The notes under the pieces were generated by a model. It searched no databases and had not been told where the DNA came from. It saw only the letters and a list, made by a program, of their open reading frames with translations. A program made the translations under genes and the position numbers. A DNA stretch of 57,081 nucleotides from Jiangella asiatica. Lineage in GTDB: Bacteria > Actinomycetota > Actinomycetes > Jiangellales > Jiangellaceae. The stretch covers positions 1 to 57,081 of the forward strand of contig NZ_SMKZ01000046.1 in assembly GCF_004349065.1 (NCBI RefSeq), read 5' to 3'. Positions 16,982 to 25,615 of this stretch are shown here, in pieces. Position 1 is the first letter of the stretch. Each line of letters opens with the position of its first letter.

Positions 16982-17911
16982 TCAGGCGCCGGCAGCGGCG
17001 TTGTAGACCGACTGGGCGGTCCCGCCGAAGTACGGCCCGTACATCGTGTTGGGGTCGTTGTTGTACTTGTAGCTGTTGACGGAGTTCAGCTGGCCGCCGG
17101 TGATCCAGCCGCCGCCCGAGGAGCCGCCGGTCATGTCGCAGGTGAGGCCCTGGGTGGAGGAGCCGCCGGGGTCGTTGCGGGCGGTGCCGCTGCACGAGAA
17201 CAGGCTCTGCCCATCGAATGGGCTGGCTGCTGGGTAGCCGTAGGACGTGTACGACAGCCCGCGACCGAGGTCGAAGGCGATCGGGTACGAGCCGACGACG
17301 TCGGTCAAGCTCTGGCCGGACCCATTCTCGTTCATGACCGCGAAGCCGACGTCGACGGTGAAGTCGCCGCTGTTGGCCCACCCGGTCGAGGTGTACAGGT
17401 CCGACGCCGACCACTGGCCGTGCGGCGCGGAGCCGTTCTCGTAGGCCGGCACGAACGTGAACTGCGAGGCGAACCCGCCGCCGGCGCCCTCGTGCACGCA
17501 ATGGCCGGCGGTGGTGACGACGTCGCCGTTGGAGCTGGACGTGGCCGTGCCGGAGCACACGTAGTCGGTGCCGCCGAGGGTGAAGAACACCTTGCCGAAC
17601 TCCGGGCGCGGGTTCTCCGGGACGGCGGCCGGCGCGATGTCGGCCTCGACCGCGGGCTCGGCGGCGGCCTCGCCCGAATCGGCGTCGACCAGCACGTCGG
17701 CGGGAATCGCGGCCTCCATCCGCTCCGCGGTCCAGTAGGTGGTGGTGCTGCGTTGCTCCGCTGTCGTCGTTGCCAGTTCCTGGTGGACGACGGCGCTGGC
17801 GGCCGCGCCGGTGGTGCCGGCGTCGGAGTCGGCCATCGCCGGGGCGGCGGCAACTCCGGGCACCACGAGCGCGGCACCGGCCAGGAGAGATCGAATGATG
17901 GGTCTCCTCAT
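16982..17911 (-). CDS. Secreted S1 family trypsin-like serine protease
   Basis: A 309-residue exported protease. After a signal peptide (MRRPIIRSLLAGAALVVPGV through about residue 27) and a propeptide-like region to about 100, the chymotrypsin fold carries His137 in TTAGHCV, Asp187 in TVDVGFAVM and Ser265 in TGGSSGGGW, plus paired Cys. The frame is open to 17935, but AGGGAGG lies inside that extension and 7 nt before ATG 17911, so I start there. The Gly-Ser-Ser-Gly-Gly motif (Ser for the usual Asp) resembles V8-like/actinobacterial S1 variants. Its 3' end faces the plus-strand hydrolase. Confidence 0.88.
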   Translation of the reverse strand: MRRPIIRSLLAGAALVVPGVAAAPAMADSDAGTTGAAASAVVHQELATTTAEQRSTTTYWTAERMEAAIPADVLVDADSGEAAAEPAVEADIAPAAVPENPRPEFGKVFFTLGGTDYVCSGTATSSSNGDVVTTAGHCVHEGAGGGFASQFTFVPAYENGSAPHGQWSASDLYTSTGWANSGDFTVDVGFAVMNENGSGQSLTDVVGSYPIAFDLGRGLSYTSYGYPAASPFDGQSLFSCSGTARNDPGGSSTQGLTCDMTGGSSGGGWITGGQLNSVNSYKYNNDPNTMYGPYFGGTAQSVYNAAAGA

Positions 17912-17931
17912 GCCCATTCCTCCCTGTTGAG

Positions 17932-17961
17932 ACATATCGTCGGATTCGACGAAATGCTCAA
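17932..17961 (-). promoter_or_regulatory. Candidate promoter and operator of the S1 protease
   Basis: Reading the minus strand, TTGAGC (17961-17956) and ATATGT (17937-17932) are 18 nt apart. The spacer is nearly filled by the inverted repeat TCGTCGGATTCGACGA (17937-17952; 6-bp arms, 4-nt centre). This is a -35/-10 pair with a palindrome between them, so repressor control is plausible. Confidence 0.35.
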
Positions 17962-18130
17962 CGTACAGTCATCCTCCAGTCATGTACAGGTATGTCAGAA
18001 TTTTTCGGCATGAGGTGGGGCGCAGACAATCGATGGAACCACCAGTCAGGTAGTGGTCATGGCATCTACCTCATCGTCAGGGCATCCTGACGCGTCACAC
18101 GCCCTCACGGTGCGGGATGTCGTCGCCCGC

Positions 18131-18913
18131 TCAGAGGCTGGCGAAGAAGATCAGTGCCATGCCGCCGCTGAGGGCGACCTCGCTGGCGCAGCGACCAGCC
18201 GACGACCACAACAGTCGCGACGGAGCCGGTCGCGGCGCCGGTGCGGGGGGCAGGCCTGGACCGGCCGGCACCGCCATCCGGTACGTCGTGCGCACCGCCG
18301 GCTCGCCGACCCGGAACCCCAGAGACGTCGCGGCCACCAGGAAGTACAGGCCGAACAGCCAGCTCAGGCTGGTCAGCGGCGCCAGTTGGTGGTGGCCGAG
18401 GGCGGTCTCGGCGCCGGTCGTCGAGACGGCGCCGGAGCCGTGGCCGGTCGCGAACATGACGATCATCGCGACACAGCCGATGAGGTGGTGCAGGTTGTAG
18501 CCGGCGTGGTCGTCGCGTCGCTGGCCGACCCTGACCCCCGTCGAGACGCCGACTCCGCCGGCGCTCAGGCTCGAGGAGGCGCCGCCACGCCCGCGGTACG
18601 TCACGCCGGCGCGGCTCATCAGTCCGTCGTGCCACAGGATCGTCGCGAACCAGGCAGCGAGGACGCCGAAGACGAGAACGCCGAGCGGTGCCGGGACGAG
18701 GTCGCCGAACGGCGCGGTCATCAGCGCCATCGCCAGGCCCATCGCGGTATGGGAGATCTCGGCCACCGGTTCTCCCGCGTGGCGGTGTGCGCCGGCCCGG
18801 TCGTGGGGGCCGCGCCGGACTGCCCACCAGGCAGCCACTCGCGCCGCGCAATACAGCCCCACGGCGGCGAAGAGTACGGCCAGCGCGGTCCGAGCCAATT
18901 CCACGGAAGTCAT
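18131..18913 (-). CDS. DUF5134 domain integral membrane protein
   Basis: A 260-residue polytopic protein with about seven membrane helices, conserved His residues in HTAMGLAMALM and in GYNLHHLIGCVAMIVMF, and a Pro-rich loop (PAGPGLPPAPAPRPAPSR) near the C-terminus. This is the actinobacterial DUF5134 pattern, with no assigned function; the His pairs could bind heme or metal. A GTG at 18922 also fits, but GGGAAG is better spaced (8 nt) for ATG 18913. Confidence 0.75.
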   Translation of the reverse strand: MTSVELARTALAVLFAAVGLYCAARVAAWWAVRRGPHDRAGAHRHAGEPVAEISHTAMGLAMALMTAPFGDLVPAPLGVLVFGVLAAWFATILWHDGLMSRAGVTYRGRGGASSSLSAGGVGVSTGVRVGQRRDDHAGYNLHHLIGCVAMIVMFATGHGSGAVSTTGAETALGHHQLAPLTSLSWLFGLYFLVAATSLGFRVGEPAVRTTYRMAVPAGPGLPPAPAPRPAPSRLLWSSAGRCASEVALSGGMALIFFASL

Positions 18914-19437
18914 CGGCGTCACTTCCCGTCGAGCATGGGCGACCGCAGTGCCGAGGTGTCTTCTCCGCCCGTCGCGTGCGGTGCCGGCCAGTATCTTGGT
19001 CGTCGGTCGAGGTCAGGATGGACGAGCCGGGCTCGCAGTGGCGGTTCGCTTCATGCGGCGGCCTCCCATGCGCGTGGCCGGATGACGCCGGCGCAGGTCG
19101 CGCCGTACGTTCACGATAATGGAAGCGAGCGTTCTACAGAAGTCTTGAATTTAGTTATGACCGGCAGTAATTTGGCCGTCATGTCTGTCTGGGCCAGGAG
19201 TATCGAAGAGTTGGGTGTGATAGTGCACCGATCCTTCGATAGTCAAGCCGTCTTCGCCGGATCGGGGTACCGCGCATTAATCTCGCCAAAACTCTTGATC
19301 GACTGTGACTCGCGATGCCATAGTGGAGTCACAACTGAACACTGGAGTCCCGCTCGGGACGACCAGCTTCACACTGGTTCCTGAGCGGCTGTGCTTGCGG
19401 CTTCTCGGGGGTCATTCCAACCCACAAGGGAGGAACG
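18914..19437. other. Long intergenic region, AT-richer toward 19130-19330
   Basis: No gene is supported here. The middle third is visibly richer in A/T than its surroundings. A possible promoter, TTGATC (19295-19300) and CATAGT (19319-19324) with an 18-nt spacer, reads toward the small ORF at 19438. A 75-codon frame (19157-19384) lacks a ribosome-binding site and third-position G/C bias. Confidence 0.5.
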
Positions 19438-19560
19438 ATGAAGGGTAGGCACAGGCGGCGGCGTCCCACCAGGTCGCGCAAGGGCTGGCCTCTCGGCTGG
19501 TTGAAGAGTTCGGCGCGTGGACGTGGGGAAGATCCGGATGCGGTGGTGGTCACGAGGTGA
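19438..19560 (+). CDS. Small highly basic 40-residue ORF
   Basis: ATG 19438 is preceded by the strong Shine-Dalgarno AAGGGAGGA (gap 3-4 nt). It opens a 40-codon frame starting MKGRHRRRRPTRSRKGWPLG and ending DPDAVVVTR. About a third of the residues are Arg or Lys, there is no Cys, and there is no membrane segment. I do not recognise the family. A promoter-like pair lies upstream and an 18-bp-stem terminator downstream (19625-19663), so it forms a complete small transcription unit. It could be a nucleic-acid-binding peptide or a leader peptide, or not be translated at all. Confidence 0.45.
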   Translation: MKGRHRRRRPTRSRKGWPLGWLKSSARGRGEDPDAVVVTR

Positions 19561-19624
19561 TGCCGCGGCGCTCCAGCGTCCTGGGGTAGCTCGCCCCGTA
19601 CGGGGGTGGGCGAGTGCCTACAGG

Positions 19625-19663
19625 ACACGAGAGGTCCAGCTCATCGAGCTGGACCTCTCGTGT
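19625..19663. terminator. Long perfect hairpin between convergent genes
   Basis: ACACGAGAGGTCCAGCTC is followed after 3 nt by its exact reverse complement, giving an 18-bp stem (19625-19642 with 19646-19663). It sits between the plus-strand small ORF and the minus-strand VOC gene and should terminate in both directions. Confidence 0.8.
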
Positions 19664-19674
19664 GTGTTGGGGCG

Positions 19675-20052
19675 TCAGTCCTCCTGGATCACCGACAGCA
19701 CGTTGCCCGCGGGGTCGGTGAACCACGCGATCAACGGGCCGCCGCCGCGGAAGACGCCCTTCTCGTCGGTCTCGATCGGAGTCCCTACGTAGCGCTCGAA
19801 CGTCACGCCGCGGCGGGTGAGCTCGTCGACGGCGGCCTCGATGTCGCCGACGGGAAAGTTGAGGATCGTGAACGTCGCCGGCGTGTGGTTGTCCTTGGGG
19901 TACACCAGAATCGGGTTGCCGCCGGCGATGTTGAGCATCAGCGCGTCGTTCTCCTCGCTGACATCGAGGCCCAGGGTCTGGCCGTAGAACTCCTTGGCCC
20001 GCGGGATGTCGTTGACCGAGAAGCCGCTGAAGGCTTTGGCGTCCTTGAACAT
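19675..20052 (-). CDS. VOC family (glyoxalase/bleomycin resistance-like) protein
   Basis: A 125-residue single-module vicinal oxygen chelate protein. It begins [30 protein letters not shown] (shortened here) and contains paired beta-alpha-beta-beta-beta halves with [15 protein letters not shown] at the end. The segment [17 protein letters not shown] is the usual N-terminal strand and helix. AAAGGAG precedes ATG 20052. It lies 22 bp downstream of the efflux pump gene on the same strand, so they may be co-transcribed. The ligand is unknown. Confidence 0.85.
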   Translation of the reverse strand: MFKDAKAFSGFSVNDIPRAKEFYGQTLGLDVSEENDALMLNIAGGNPILVYPKDNHTPATFTILNFPVGDIEAAVDELTRRGVTFERYVGTPIETDEKGVFRGGGPLIAWFTDPAGNVLSVIQED

Positions 20053-20074
20053 GTCGGTTCTCCTTTCGTGATGG

Positions 20075-21676
20075 TCACGCGGCGAGCGCCGCGGGCGCGT
20101 CCTCGTCCACCTGGTCGGTGGCATCTACCGGTACCGACGAGGCTGGCACTGTTTTCTCATCGGTGGCCGACTGACGCAGTGTCGTCATCGCGAGCACGGC
20201 CAGCCCGACGAACAACGTGGCGCTCAGCCCGGCGACGGAGCTCAGCGCGCTGGTGAACGCTTCGCTGGCGCTCTGCAGGAGGGAGTCGCTGTCCGGTTGG
20301 GGCAGGCTGGGCACAGCGGCGACCGCGCCGGTGATGCTCTCGCGGGCGGCCGCGGCACTGTCGGCGGGGACGCCGGACGGCACGGTCACCTGGCTGCGGT
20401 AGATGCTGGTGACGAGGCTGCCGATGGAGGCGACGCCCAGGGCGATTCCCAGCTCGGCGCAGGTCTCGGACAGCGCCGCAGCGGCGCCTGCCTTCGACGG
20501 CGGCACGGAACCGACCACCACGGCGGTGCCGACGGACGCGGCCAGCCCGACGCCGACGAGCGCTACGACGAAGCCGACGACCAGGACCACAAGGCCGCCG
20601 TCGGCGTCGAGGCGAGTGAGCACCGCGTATCCGGCGGCCGCGATCAGCAGGCCGGCCGCGATGACGTTGCCCGAGTGGGTGCGGTGCGCGATGTGCGGCG
20701 CCAGCAGCGACGACACGATCATCCCGAGTGCTCCGGGCAGGAGCCACAGCCCGGCCCGCATGGGCGTCAGCCCGGCCACCGTCTGTAGGTACAGGGTGAA
20801 GAACAGGAAGGTGCCGCCCTGGATGGCGCCGAACAGCAGCCAGATGGTCAGGGCCGAGCTGAACGTCCGGTTCGCGAACAGTCGCAGGTCCAGCAGCGGG
20901 GACGGCAGCCGGCGCTGCCGCCGGGCGAAGGTCACGCCGAACACCGTCCCGGCCAGCAGAGCGATCAGCGGCGCCGCCCCGACGCCGTGCTTGGCCAGTT
21001 CCTTGAGCCCGTAGACCACGGGCAGCACGGTGGCCAGCGAGAGCGCAACACTGATCAGGTCGAGCGGGCCGGCGTCGTCGTTGCGGTACTCGGGCAGGAA
21101 GACCGGCCCGGTCACCAGCAGCACGACCATGACCGGCACGCCGAGCAGGAACGCCGCACCCCACCAGAAGGTCTCCAACAGCGCGCCGCCGACGACGGGG
21201 CCGAGCGCGGCGCCGCCCATGAAGCAGCTCATCCAGCACGCGATCGCGACGCCACGCTGGCGGGCGTCGGTGAACATCGTGCTGAGCAGCGCCAGCGTCG
21301 ACGGCATCAGGGTGGCACCGGCGATGCCCAGGAGCGCTCGGGTCAGGATCAGCATCTCGGCGTTGACGGAGTAGGCGGCGAGCACCGACGCGACACTGAA
21401 CGCGGCGGCGCCGATCAGCAGGAGCCGGCGGCGGCCGATCCGGTCGCCCAGGTTGCCCATGGTGACGAGGAACCCGGCGACCATGAAGCCGTAGACGTCC
21501 ATGATCCACAACTGCTGGGTGCCGTCCGCGCCGAGATCCGCGCTGAGGTGCGGCAGCGCCAGGTACAGCACGCTCATGTCGAGCGCCAGCAGCAGCGTCG
21601 GCAGAGCCAGTACGGCCAACCCGATCCATTCCCGCCGGCCGGCTCGCCTGCTCGGGGTGGTGGTCGAGTACTCCAT
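20075..21676 (-). CDS. MFS drug efflux transporter, DHA2 (EmrB/QacA) family
   Basis: A 533-residue permease with 14 predicted membrane helices. Landmarks are [18 protein letters not shown] in helix 1 (motif D1), [16 protein letters not shown] (motif A, loop 2-3), and [13 protein letters not shown] and [10 protein letters not shown] (antiporter motif C) in helix 5. It ends in an acidic/Pro tail. It should export hydrophobic or cationic compounds with proton exchange. ATG 21676 follows AAGGA at a 7-nt gap. There is no TetR gene next to it; family A copy 2 lies 190 bp upstream. Confidence 0.92.
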   Translation of the reverse strand: MEYSTTTPSRRAGRREWIGLAVLALPTLLLALDMSVLYLALPHLSADLGADGTQQLWIMDVYGFMVAGFLVTMGNLGDRIGRRRLLLIGAAAFSVASVLAAYSVNAEMLILTRALLGIAGATLMPSTLALLSTMFTDARQRGVAIACWMSCFMGGAALGPVVGGALLETFWWGAAFLLGVPVMVVLLVTGPVFLPEYRNDDAGPLDLISVALSLATVLPVVYGLKELAKHGVGAAPLIALLAGTVFGVTFARRQRRLPSPLLDLRLFANRTFSSALTIWLLFGAIQGGTFLFFTLYLQTVAGLTPMRAGLWLLPGALGMIVSSLLAPHIAHRTHSGNVIAAGLLIAAAGYAVLTRLDADGGLVVLVVGFVVALVGVGLAASVGTAVVVGSVPPSKAGAAAALSETCAELGIALGVASIGSLVTSIYRSQVTVPSGVPADSAAAARESITGAVAAVPSLPQPDSDSLLQSASEAFTSALSSVAGLSATLFVGLAVLAMTTLRQSATDEKTVPASSVPVDATDQVDEDAPAALAA

Positions 21677-21865
21677 TGGAGTGTCCTTCCGGCTCCACGT
21701 GCCAGCGATGGGTTCGCTGACATCGGGGACGTCGGAGCCGTCGCCGCGTTCTCGACACGGACGAGCGGGAAGAACGGAGAAATGTCGAGCCGTCCGGGCG
21801 GATGCGTCGGCCTGGGTATCGACCGGCGCCCCTTGGACGCTCGGCGGATCGGGTCGGAGCGCCTC

Positions 21866-21953
21866 AAATGATCACGTTCAGCAGGATCCCTCGAGCCTCA
21901 TCATGATTGCGAGCATGGTGTGACACGAGATTTCGTGCTGAACGTGATCATTT
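21866..21953. repeat. 88-bp inverted-repeat element, family A copy 2
   Basis: The element begins AAATGATCACGTTCAGCA (21866-21883) and ends with its exact reverse complement (21936-21953), an 18-bp terminal inverted repeat around a 52-nt centre. Read as reverse complement it matches copy 3 (51059-51146) closely over its first half, including CTCGTGTC and CACC, and has the same total length. Confidence 0.85.
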
Positions 21954-21968
21954 CGGACGGGCGGCGGG

Positions 21969-22982
21969 TCACCTGGCGGAGGCGGGTTCGGCGCGCAGGT
22001 CGGCGAGCAGGCGCTCGACCTCGGCCAGCTCGTCCGGCGCCAGCGGGCCGTGCGCCATGGCGCCGGCGTTCTCCTCGGCCTGGGCGACGGTGCGGCAGCC
22101 GGGAATCGGGATGGTCACGTCGCTGCGGGCCCAGATCCATGCCAGCGCGCCCTGGGCCAGGGTCCGTCCGCCGCCGCTCAGCACCTCGCGCACCGCGGCC
22201 ACCCGCTCCAGCCACCGTGGCACCGGGCGCCCGTCGCGGAAGTAGACGAGCCAGTCCGGCGCGACGCCGCGCACGTCGTCTGGGCCCAGTGTCGACGACG
22301 CGGTGAACTTGCCGGTGAGCAGGCCCATCGCGAGCGGGCTGCGGTTGAGGCTGGCCAGGTCGTGCTGCTCGCAGGTGGCCAGCACGTCGGTGGCGTCGTG
22401 CAGCACCGAGAGGGCATGCTGGACGGCGGTGCAGTGGCGGCCGTCGCGGCCCCAGGACGCGGCCCGGTCGGCGTGGTCGGTGCTCCAGCCGTACCAGCGG
22501 ATCTTGCCCTCGTCGACCAGCTCCTCGAGGGTGCCGAGCAGGTCGTGCGCCGTCGGGATCGGCAGGTTGCCGAGGTGCAGCTGGTAGAGGTCGACGCGGT
22601 CGGTGTCCAGGCGGCGCAGCGAACCCTCCAGTGCCCGGCGCAGGTACGCGGGGGAGGAATCGGCGCCGGTGAGCTCGCGCGTCGCCGCGTCGATGGTGTT
22701 GCCCCACTTGGTGGCGATGACGGCGTCGTCGCGGCGGCCGTCGAGCGCCCGGGCCAGGATGCGCTCGCTGTGCCCGGTGCCGTAGGCGTCGGAGGTGTCG
22801 AACAAGGTGATTCCGAGGTCCAGGGCGCGGTGGATCGTCCGTACCGACTCGTCGTCGTCGACCTGGCCCCAGCCGACGGGGTTGCCGTCCCGGGAGAACG
22901 GCCCGCCGATGGCCCAGCAGCCCATGCCCAGGGCGCTGACCTCGATGCCGCTGCGGCCGAGGGTGCGCTTCGTCATTGTCAT
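21969..22982 (-). CDS. Aldo/keto reductase
   Basis: A 337-residue NADPH-dependent TIM-barrel oxidoreductase. The catalytic tetrad is readable: Asp62 and Tyr67 in FDTSDAYGTGHSE, Lys92 in IATKWGN, and His136 in DLYQLHLG. The C-terminal cofactor loop IPIPGCRTVAQAEENAGA is typical. It starts at ATG 22982 or the second Met (22976). An unusually long Arg-Asp-Gly insert (RDGRPVPRWLERVAAV) lies near residue 260. It is probably monocistronic, 33 bp downstream of the AraC gene on the same strand. Confidence 0.9.
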   Translation of the reverse strand: MTMTKRTLGRSGIEVSALGMGCWAIGGPFSRDGNPVGWGQVDDDESVRTIHRALDLGITLFDTSDAYGTGHSERILARALDGRRDDAVIATKWGNTIDAATRELTGADSSPAYLRRALEGSLRRLDTDRVDLYQLHLGNLPIPTAHDLLGTLEELVDEGKIRWYGWSTDHADRAASWGRDGRHCTAVQHALSVLHDATDVLATCEQHDLASLNRSPLAMGLLTGKFTASSTLGPDDVRGVAPDWLVYFRDGRPVPRWLERVAAVREVLSGGGRTLAQGALAWIWARSDVTIPIPGCRTVAQAEENAGAMAHGPLAPDELAEVERLLADLRAEPASAR

Positions 22983-23015
22983 GGGCCGACCATGCCACCT
23001 CGCGTGCGCTCGAGG

Positions 23016-23834
23016 TCAACGCCTCCGGGCGCCACCGGCGTACCGGGCCGGCGCGACGCCCAGGTAACGGGTGAAATGCCTGGTCAGGTGGGCCTGGTCG
23101 TAGAAACCGGCCGCGGAGGCGACGTCGGCGGGACGCCGGCCGGCCAGCAGCATCCGCCGGGCGAGCTCCACCCGGCGGCCGGTGAGGTAGCGGTGCGGCG
23201 GCAGGCCGAACGCCACGGTGAACGAGCGGACCAGGTGGGTGGGGTGGGCGTGCAGCTCTGCGGCCGCGTCGCTCAGCGTCATCCCCGTGGTCGTCCGGGC
23301 GTCCAGCAGCTCGAGCAGCCGGTCGGCCAGGCCGCGCGGTGCCGGCGGCGACGGTCGCGGGCCGCGCAGGCGATCGCGCAGCCGCTCGCGGATCAGCGCC
23401 AGCCGGCTCTCCGCCTCCAGGCCGTCGCCGGGCTCGGCGAGGACGCGGTGCAGCTGATGCACCCGCTGCCGCAGCTGGCGGTCCAGCAGGGTCGGGTCGT
23501 CGACGGCGGCGCCGATCAGGTCGTCGCCGAGGACGGGCGGTTCCATGTACAGGACCCGCTTGCGGAACCCGTTCGGTGTCGCGGCCCGGCCGTCGTGCGG
23601 GACGTGCGGGGGCAACAGCGTGACGGCGGACCCGGCGGCGCCGTGGTGATGGCGGTCGAGGTCGAAGCGGATGGCGCCGTCGTCGACGATCAGCAGCGTC
23701 CACGCGTCGTGAGTGTGCGCCGGGTAGGCGTGGTCGACGTAGCGGGCGTGGAAGACCTCGACCAGCCCCGGGACGTCCGGCCGCCAGGCGCGGACCGTGG
23801 AACGCGCGCCGCCGGCGGCCTGCGGGTGCGGCAC
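23016..23834 (-). CDS. AraC family transcriptional regulator
   Basis: A 272-residue regulator. An N-terminal cupin-like sensor has HARYVDHAYPAHTHDAWTLL and LLPPHVPHDG. The C-terminal double HTH contains MTLSDAAAELHAHPTHLVRS and RRPADVASAAGFYDQAHLTR, then the family ending HFTRYLGVAPARY. I prefer GTG 23834 to the TTG at 23849: TACGGT, a -10-like hexamer, ends exactly 6 nt before GTG and no Shine-Dalgarno exists, so the transcript is probably leaderless. It is divergent from a DUF2000 gene, and the pair probably forms one regulatory unit. Confidence 0.88.
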   Translation of the reverse strand: MPHPQAAGGARSTVRAWRPDVPGLVEVFHARYVDHAYPAHTHDAWTLLIVDDGAIRFDLDRHHHGAAGSAVTLLPPHVPHDGRAATPNGFRKRVLYMEPPVLGDDLIGAAVDDPTLLDRQLRQRVHQLHRVLAEPGDGLEAESRLALIRERLRDRLRGPRPSPPAPRGLADRLLELLDARTTTGMTLSDAAAELHAHPTHLVRSFTVAFGLPPHRYLTGRRVELARRMLLAGRRPADVASAAGFYDQAHLTRHFTRYLGVAPARYAGGARRR

Positions 23835-23882
23835 GCTAACACCGTACAAGACTCACGGCACCGGCCGCGGCACGCTGGGACG

Positions 23883-24305
23883 GTGACCGAGGAGATCCGC
23901 TTCACCACGAAGATCGCCGTCCTGCTCCACGACGACCTGGCGGTCTGGCAGCGGCTGAACGTGACGGCGTTCCTCGTCAGCGGGGTGGCCGGCGCGGAGC
24001 CGGAGCTGCTGGGCGAGCCCTATGCCGACGCGGACGGCACCGAATACCTGCCGATGTTCCGCCAGCCGGTGATGGTGTTCGCCGGCGACGGTGACGTCCT
24101 GCGCGCCGCGCACGGGCGGGCACTGTCGCGCGGACTGCGGTTCACCGTGTTCACGCGCGAGTTGTTCGCCACCGGCAACGACCGCGACAACCGGGCCGCG
24201 GTCGCGGCGGTACGGCGCGACGACCTCGACGTCGTCGGGCTGGCGCTGCACGGCCCGCGCAACGCCGTCGACAAGGTGGTCAAAGGCGCGCGGCTCCACC
24301 ACTGA
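23883..24305 (+). CDS. DUF2000 family protein
   Basis: A 140-residue protein starting with GTG 23883 (TEEIRFTTKIAVLLHDDL). It contains the DUF2000 hallmarks WQRLNVTAFLVSG, MFRQPVMVFAGD and a C-terminal VGLALHGPRNAVDKVVKG. The biochemical role of the family is not established; the fold is peptidyl-tRNA hydrolase-like by family description. Its divergent placement against the AraC regulator, 48 bp start to start, suggests it is that regulator's target. Confidence 0.8.
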   Translation: MTEEIRFTTKIAVLLHDDLAVWQRLNVTAFLVSGVAGAEPELLGEPYADADGTEYLPMFRQPVMVFAGDGDVLRAAHGRALSRGLRFTVFTRELFATGNDRDNRAAVAAVRRDDLDVVGLALHGPRNAVDKVVKGARLHH

Positions 24306-24542
24306 CCGGACGCCGAGGCCGCCGGCCAGCCGGACCTCCTGCCCGGTGAGCTCGCCGGGCAGCATCGGCATCGCGGCGGCGATGGCGGCCTTGGTCTCGG
24401 CAGCTCGAGGGAGGCGTCGCGGTGTTCCTCGCTCTCCCAGATCTCGCTGATCCGGATGAGGTCGTCGGCGGTGTCGCTGACGCCGACGGCGTAGAGGAGG
24501 CAGCCCGCGGCGCGCAGTCCCTCGGTGCCGGGTGCGCCCCGG
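24306..24542 (-). pseudogene. Decayed antibiotic biosynthesis monooxygenase (ABM) gene
   Basis: The minus strand reads APGTEGLRAAGCLLYAVGVS, then DDLIRISEIWESEEHRDASL, and after a one-base frame change near 24405-24408 continues ETKAAIAAAMPMLPGELTGQ and EVRLAGGLGVR. This is a short ABM/YgiN-like monooxygenase (E-I-W-x-S-x-x-x-H signature), frameshifted and lacking the normal N-terminal strand and start codon. It sits directly downstream of the MarR gene, with which it was probably once co-transcribed. Confidence 0.55.
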
Positions 24543-25058
24543 TCAGCCGCGGTTGCCGATGTCCTCCACCAGCGCGCAGGTGTCGGCGACGGGATCTATG
24601 TGGTTGACGTGGGTGGCGAGCCGGCCGAGCAGCCCACGCAGCGCCGCGCGCTCATCGTCGTCGAGACACCCGAGCACATGGTCCTCGGTCAGCAGCATGC
24701 GGCGGTCGACCTCGGCCAGCGTCTCGCGGCCGTGCGCGGTGGCGACGATGCGGCGGTTGCGGCGGTCGGCCGGGTCGGGCTGCCGCTCGACCAGCCCGGC
24801 GCCGACGAGGTCGTCGAGCAGGTACGTCATGACCGTCTTGTCGATGCCGAGCCGCTGCGCCAGCGCCGACTGGCTGTGCGCCTCGTTCTGGACGGCCGCG
24901 GACAGCACGTGCCGGCCGCGGTGCCCGCCGGGCAGGCCGGCCGTGGCGGCGTCGGCCGCCTTGAGGTAAGACCGGAAGACCACGCCCAGCATGAAGCCGA
25001 CGTCGCCGTCCAGCGCGCCCGGCGCGGGGGCGCCGGCCGCTTCGGTGGCTGTGGTCAT
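24543..25058 (-). CDS. MarR family transcriptional regulator
   Basis: A 171-residue winged-helix regulator with the MarR core: QSALAQRLGIDKTVMTYLLD as recognition region, then GLVERQPDPADRRNRRIVAT as the wing (D-x-R motif). Helical dimerisation segments lie at both ends. The start at ATG 25058 has no clear Shine-Dalgarno, but TAGGAT ends 6 nt upstream, so a leaderless mRNA is likely. The adjacent decayed ABM gene may have been its target. Confidence 0.88.
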   Translation of the reverse strand: MTTATEAAGAPAPGALDGDVGFMLGVVFRSYLKAADAATAGLPGGHRGRHVLSAAVQNEAHSQSALAQRLGIDKTVMTYLLDDLVGAGLVERQPDPADRRNRRIVATAHGRETLAEVDRRMLLTEDHVLGCLDDDERAALRGLLGRLATHVNHIDPVADTCALVEDIGNRG

Positions 25059-25113
25059 GGTCCGATCCTACGCCCGGTCGGCGTCTCCACATAAAGTCCG
25101 GACCGCTGACGGT

Positions 25114-25608
25114 CTAGCTGACAGACGATTCCGCGTGGTCGCGGCGGACGGCGCCGGGCCCGGGCAGCGGCCGGACGTCGCGCACGGCCGTGACGTGGTG
25201 ACCATCCTCGCAGCGCAACGTGGCGTGCACCGACGCGCCGCAGCCGGCGTGGGCGAACCGCGACGGCGAGCCGGCCGGCCCACTGAGATAGCGCTCGCCC
25301 CAGTCGTGGACGGCGAGGAGAACCGGGTAGAGGTCGAAGCCCTTCTCGGTGAGCCGGTACTCGTGCCGCTGCCGGGCGCCTGGCTCCTGGTAGGGAGCCT
25401 GCCGCAGCACGCCCTGTTCGACCAGGGTGGACAGCCGGTTGGCCAGTACCTGGCGGGGTATGCCGGTGCGCGCGCGCATGTCGTCGAAGCGCCGGATGCC
25501 GTTGAAGACCTCGCGCAGCACGACGACGGTCCATCGTTCGCCCAGCAACTCCATGGTCCGGCCGATGGGGCAGTTCTCCACCGACCAGTTCAACGCCTCG
25601 GGCCGCAT
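25114..25608 (-). CDS. HxlR family transcriptional regulator
   Basis: A 164-residue winged-helix regulator. It has the HxlR core: WSVENCPIGRTMELLGERWT (Cys at the start of the HTH), VLREVFNGIRRFDDMRARTG, RLSTLVEQGVLRQAPYQE and YRLTEKGFDLYPVLLA. A C-terminal extension with HAGCGASVHATLRCEDGH holds two Cys. I use ATG 25608 because the core begins right after it and a promoter (TAGCCT, ending 7 nt upstream) fits; the frame is open to 25665. It is divergent from the thioesterase and close to the DUF1772 gene, a common HxlR neighbour. Confidence 0.86.
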   Translation of the reverse strand: MRPEALNWSVENCPIGRTMELLGERWTVVVLREVFNGIRRFDDMRARTGIPRQVLANRLSTLVEQGVLRQAPYQEPGARQRHEYRLTEKGFDLYPVLLAVHDWGERYLSGPAGSPSRFAHAGCGASVHATLRCEDGHHVTAVRDVRPLPGPGAVRRDHAESSVS

Positions 25609-25615
25609 GGCGCCC

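Noticed and set aside
19157..19384. 75-codon plus-strand frame in the AT-richer gap
   Set aside because: No ribosome-binding site, no third-position G/C bias and no recognisable motif; it ends before the better small ORF.
21677..21865. TetR-type regulator upstream of the efflux pump
   Set aside because: No frame in either direction shows an HTH or codon bias.
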